Source: Massilibacteroides sp.
Lineage (GTDB): Bacteria > Bacteroidota > Bacteroidia > Bacteroidales > Tannerellaceae
DNA length: 47,065 nt
NCBI GenBank assembly: GCA_028708075.1
Contig: JAQVZS010000020.1
Coordinates: forward strand, 1-47,065
Direction: 5' to 3'
The notes beneath the pieces are model-generated. The model worked only from the letters and a program-made list of their open reading frames with translations. It made no database searches and was not told where the DNA came from. Within the stretch, counting starts at the first letter, position 1. Every line of letters begins with the position of its first letter. Shown here in pieces: positions 45,173 to 47,065 of the stretch. The position numbers and the translations under genes are program-made.

Positions 45173-45382
45173 CGGGTATTCTGCGAATATGCCGTTTGCT
45201 CTCCCATGAAAACTTGTTTTTGTTCGAAGATGAAAAGACAGAGATGACAGATCCGTATTTAAAAAGATAGAGAACAAATAGTACAAATCCATTTTACTCG
45301 CCGTATCTTCCCGTCAGTAAAAAAGATTTTTTTTAATTACGTAGAACTTTTTGCTAAAGGCAGTAAAGTTTAGTAATTCCGT

Positions 45383-46936
45383 TTAATTTTCTTCTTGATA
45401 GTCGAACCAGTCGAAATAGGCTTTTGCCTGACTTGTATTCCCATTTGAAGTGCTATAAAGCCCGATCATGATACCGGTAAAACCTCCGGCTACTTCCGTG
45501 CTTAGGTAACGGGTGTCGAGTTGCCCCAGTTCCTCATATTTCCCGTTTTCAGTTCCCGTAAAACTAAACCGGTATTTTAAGGGAGTTCCTTCGATTTTGA
45601 GTTTAATCTTGTTGCCGTTGATCGTTCTTTCGGCTGCAATATAAGAGAGAGAGCCAACAATTATTCGTAATTGAAAAAGATATTTGTCCTGATATTTTTT
45701 GAAGGCTAAATCATAATGATGATGTGTTGTTTTGTAGTAACGTCATGCCGGCTTCTTCGGAGTCTTTTGAGGTGACGAATTTCATCCAGGCTTCTGCCGA
45801 AAAAAGATGTTCGGTTTGTCGGCGAGCTACGAAAGAAACGGATTCGGTGTCATTGAGGGTATATGGCGATGCTGCTATTCTCAGATGACCTTTTTCCCGT
45901 CAGCGAATAATTATCCCATATGGGATTCCTTAGGTATTGCCATTTGAAGTCCAGACTTTCCTTGTCGAAATCCGTACGGGTCGGTTCTATTTCAACTGTT
46001 TGTACAGGAAGAGTCGGAACATTCATCTCCAAAGAAATGATGCCGTTACCATTTACCTGTGGCCATCCTCCTTTCGGCCAGTCGACTGGCACTAAGAACG
46101 TTTCGCGTCCTAATATGTGATAGTACGAATAAGGTTGCGTAACCCGGAAACTCAGACATACAGTCCACCAAGAACCGTCTTCTGCCTGAATTAGATCGGC
46201 GTGACCTACGCCTTGTATCTGATTCCCTTGTCCAATCCGGTTACAGTGCGAAATAATCGGATTTAAGGGGCAGGATTCGTATGCCCCCATAACTGTCTGC
46301 TGCATCCGATAGTCGTGCTGTGTGCGTACTCTGTTCCTCCTTCTCCCAGAATCAGGTAATAATAGCCATCTTTCTTGTAGATGTGAGGCGCTTCAGGAAA
46401 ACGTCCTCCCGTCCCTGCCCAAACCAAACGTTCAGGAGCCCGTACTCTTCCCGTTTTAATATCGATTTCTGTTATTCGTATTCCTGCATCTCCCTGCGTC
46501 ACAAAATACGTTCTGCCGTCTTCATCCCAAAAGATATCCGGATCGCTCCAGGGGCCGCCGGGTTGGTCGCAGTACAATAGAAATTGCCTCCGCCCGATAC
46601 ATTTGTGCAGATAACATAGAACAAACCGTTTTTATAACGCAAAGACGGGGCATACAATCCGCCGGAAGCCGGAGTCTGGCATAAATTAAGTTGAGAGTTG
46701 CGCGTCAGACAATGTCCTATTTGTTTCCAATGGATTAAGTCCCGGCTCTGATAGATGGGGAGTCCAGGAAAATACTCGAAAGAAGAAGTCGTCAGGTAAA
46801 AATCACCATTGACCCTGCAAATACTAGGATCTGGATTAAATCCTTTCAACCCCGGATTTTTATATCCCTGAGCATACAAAAATCCGGGGTAAAGGATTGA
46901 AGTATATAAAATAAAGAATAGTGTTTTTACTCTTAT
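45383..46936 (-). pseudogene. GH43 (beta-xylosidase/arabinofuranosidase type) pseudogene, multiple frameshifts
   Basis: Read across frames, a complete GH43 protein can be traced: signal peptide VKTLFFILYTSILYPGFLYA, catalytic base NPDPS, pKa-modulating aspartate in GPWSDPDIF, general acid in RFPEAPHIY, IQGVGHADL, and a C-terminal concanavalin-like domain that ends SQAKAYFDWFDYQEEN before TAA at 45383-45385. The frame breaks near 46551-46565, 46275-46320, 45889-45898 and 45715-45730. The domain order is intact but no frame is. The start codon seems lost (ATA at 46934-46936, or the ATG at 46984 inside the upstream gene). The original enzyme was probably exported and acted on xylan or arabinan side chains. 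Confidence 0.85.
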
Positions 46937-46946
46937 ATGTATAATT

Positions 46947-47065
46947 TTATTGCGTGATTCCTTCCAAGGTGAAGAAAAAAACATATTCCAAGGCAAGATC
47001 TTTTAGATAATCGAAACGTCCGCTGGCTCCGCCATGGCCGAAGTCCATATTCGTTTTGAGCAGTA
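46947..47065 (-). CDS. S9 peptidase (oligopeptidase B-like), C-terminal end only
   Basis: The 38 C-terminal residues before the TAA at 46947-46949 are in the window; the rest lies beyond the right edge. KTNMDFGHGGASGRFDYLKD carries the catalytic histidine of the S9A family (GHGG, then SGRFD) and ALEYVFFF is the usual C-terminus. The last few residues (TLEGITQ) extend slightly past the typical end. It is upstream of the GH43 pseudogene on the same strand. Identification rests on the short but highly characteristic motif. Confidence 0.75.
   Translation of the reverse strand, partial: LLKTNMDFGHGGASGRFDYLKDLALEYVFFFTLEGITQ

Overview
The window looks like a chromosomal segment from an anaerobic, gut-type member of the Bacteroidales. 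A Parabacteroides- or Tannerellaceae-like genome would fit, but the genus cannot be fixed from sequence reading alone. The evidence is a SusC/SusD pair, DUF1080, DUF4783 and DUF6599 proteins, many promoters with the Bacteroidetes -7 element TAnnTTTG, few Shine-Dalgarno sequences, and dense short operons. No tRNA, rRNA, CRISPR array, insertion sequence or phage gene was seen.

Layout. (1) Positions 1-6342 hold mixed housekeeping genes: the end of a DUF362 protein coupled to a DUF6599 lipoprotein-like gene, protoporphyrinogen oxidase (hemG/hemY type) divergent from dnaX, a DUF1080 protein, queF and a small XRE regulator. (2) Positions 6343-22718 form a carbohydrate-utilisation region: an NupG-like MFS permease behind a full consensus promoter with an inverted repeat, SusC, SusD, a strong terminator, a Gfo/Idh/MocA oxidoreductase, a secreted GH2 beta-galactosidase and another terminator. 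A five-gene run then encodes a tetraheme NapC/NirT cytochrome fused to a SUMF1 (FGE-like) domain, a Tat-exported Gfo/Idh/MocA oxidoreductase, a Tat-exported xylose-isomerase-like TIM barrel, a RIC/hemerythrin-like protein and a LuxR-type regulator. (3) Positions 22781-30755 hold a hemolysin III-family membrane protein and two paralogous TonB-dependent receptors. The second receptor is in a tight operon with an AmpG/FptX-like MFS transporter and HemN. The two receptors are preceded by a 20-bp perfect palindrome and by five tandem 22-bp repeats; both elements contain TGTAGT or a close variant. (4) Positions 30847-45133 are largely housekeeping: DPP IV, lipoyl synthase, a membrane protein with a degenerate Nudix-like domain, a YfcE-type phosphodiesterase, polyphosphate kinase, an NOL1/RsmF-type methyltransferase, an RsmI-like methylase, a hexapeptide acyltransferase, DUF4783-nadC, rlmH, slyD-aroC and a MalY/PatB aminotransferase. 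(5) Positions 45383-47065 hold a GH43 pseudogene broken by at least four frameshifts, then the last 38 codons of an S9 (oligopeptidase B-like) peptidase.

The two most interesting systems are these. The 17485-22718 operon can be read as a periplasmic sugar oxidation or isomerisation pathway wired to a membrane-anchored multiheme cytochrome that carries a non-catalytic-looking FGE domain. The receptor-MFS-HemN operon, with its 22-bp iteron-like array, can be read as scavenging of a porphyrin precursor such as coproporphyrin, feeding a truncated heme pathway that also includes the HemG in this window. Both readings are inferences from gene content and order.
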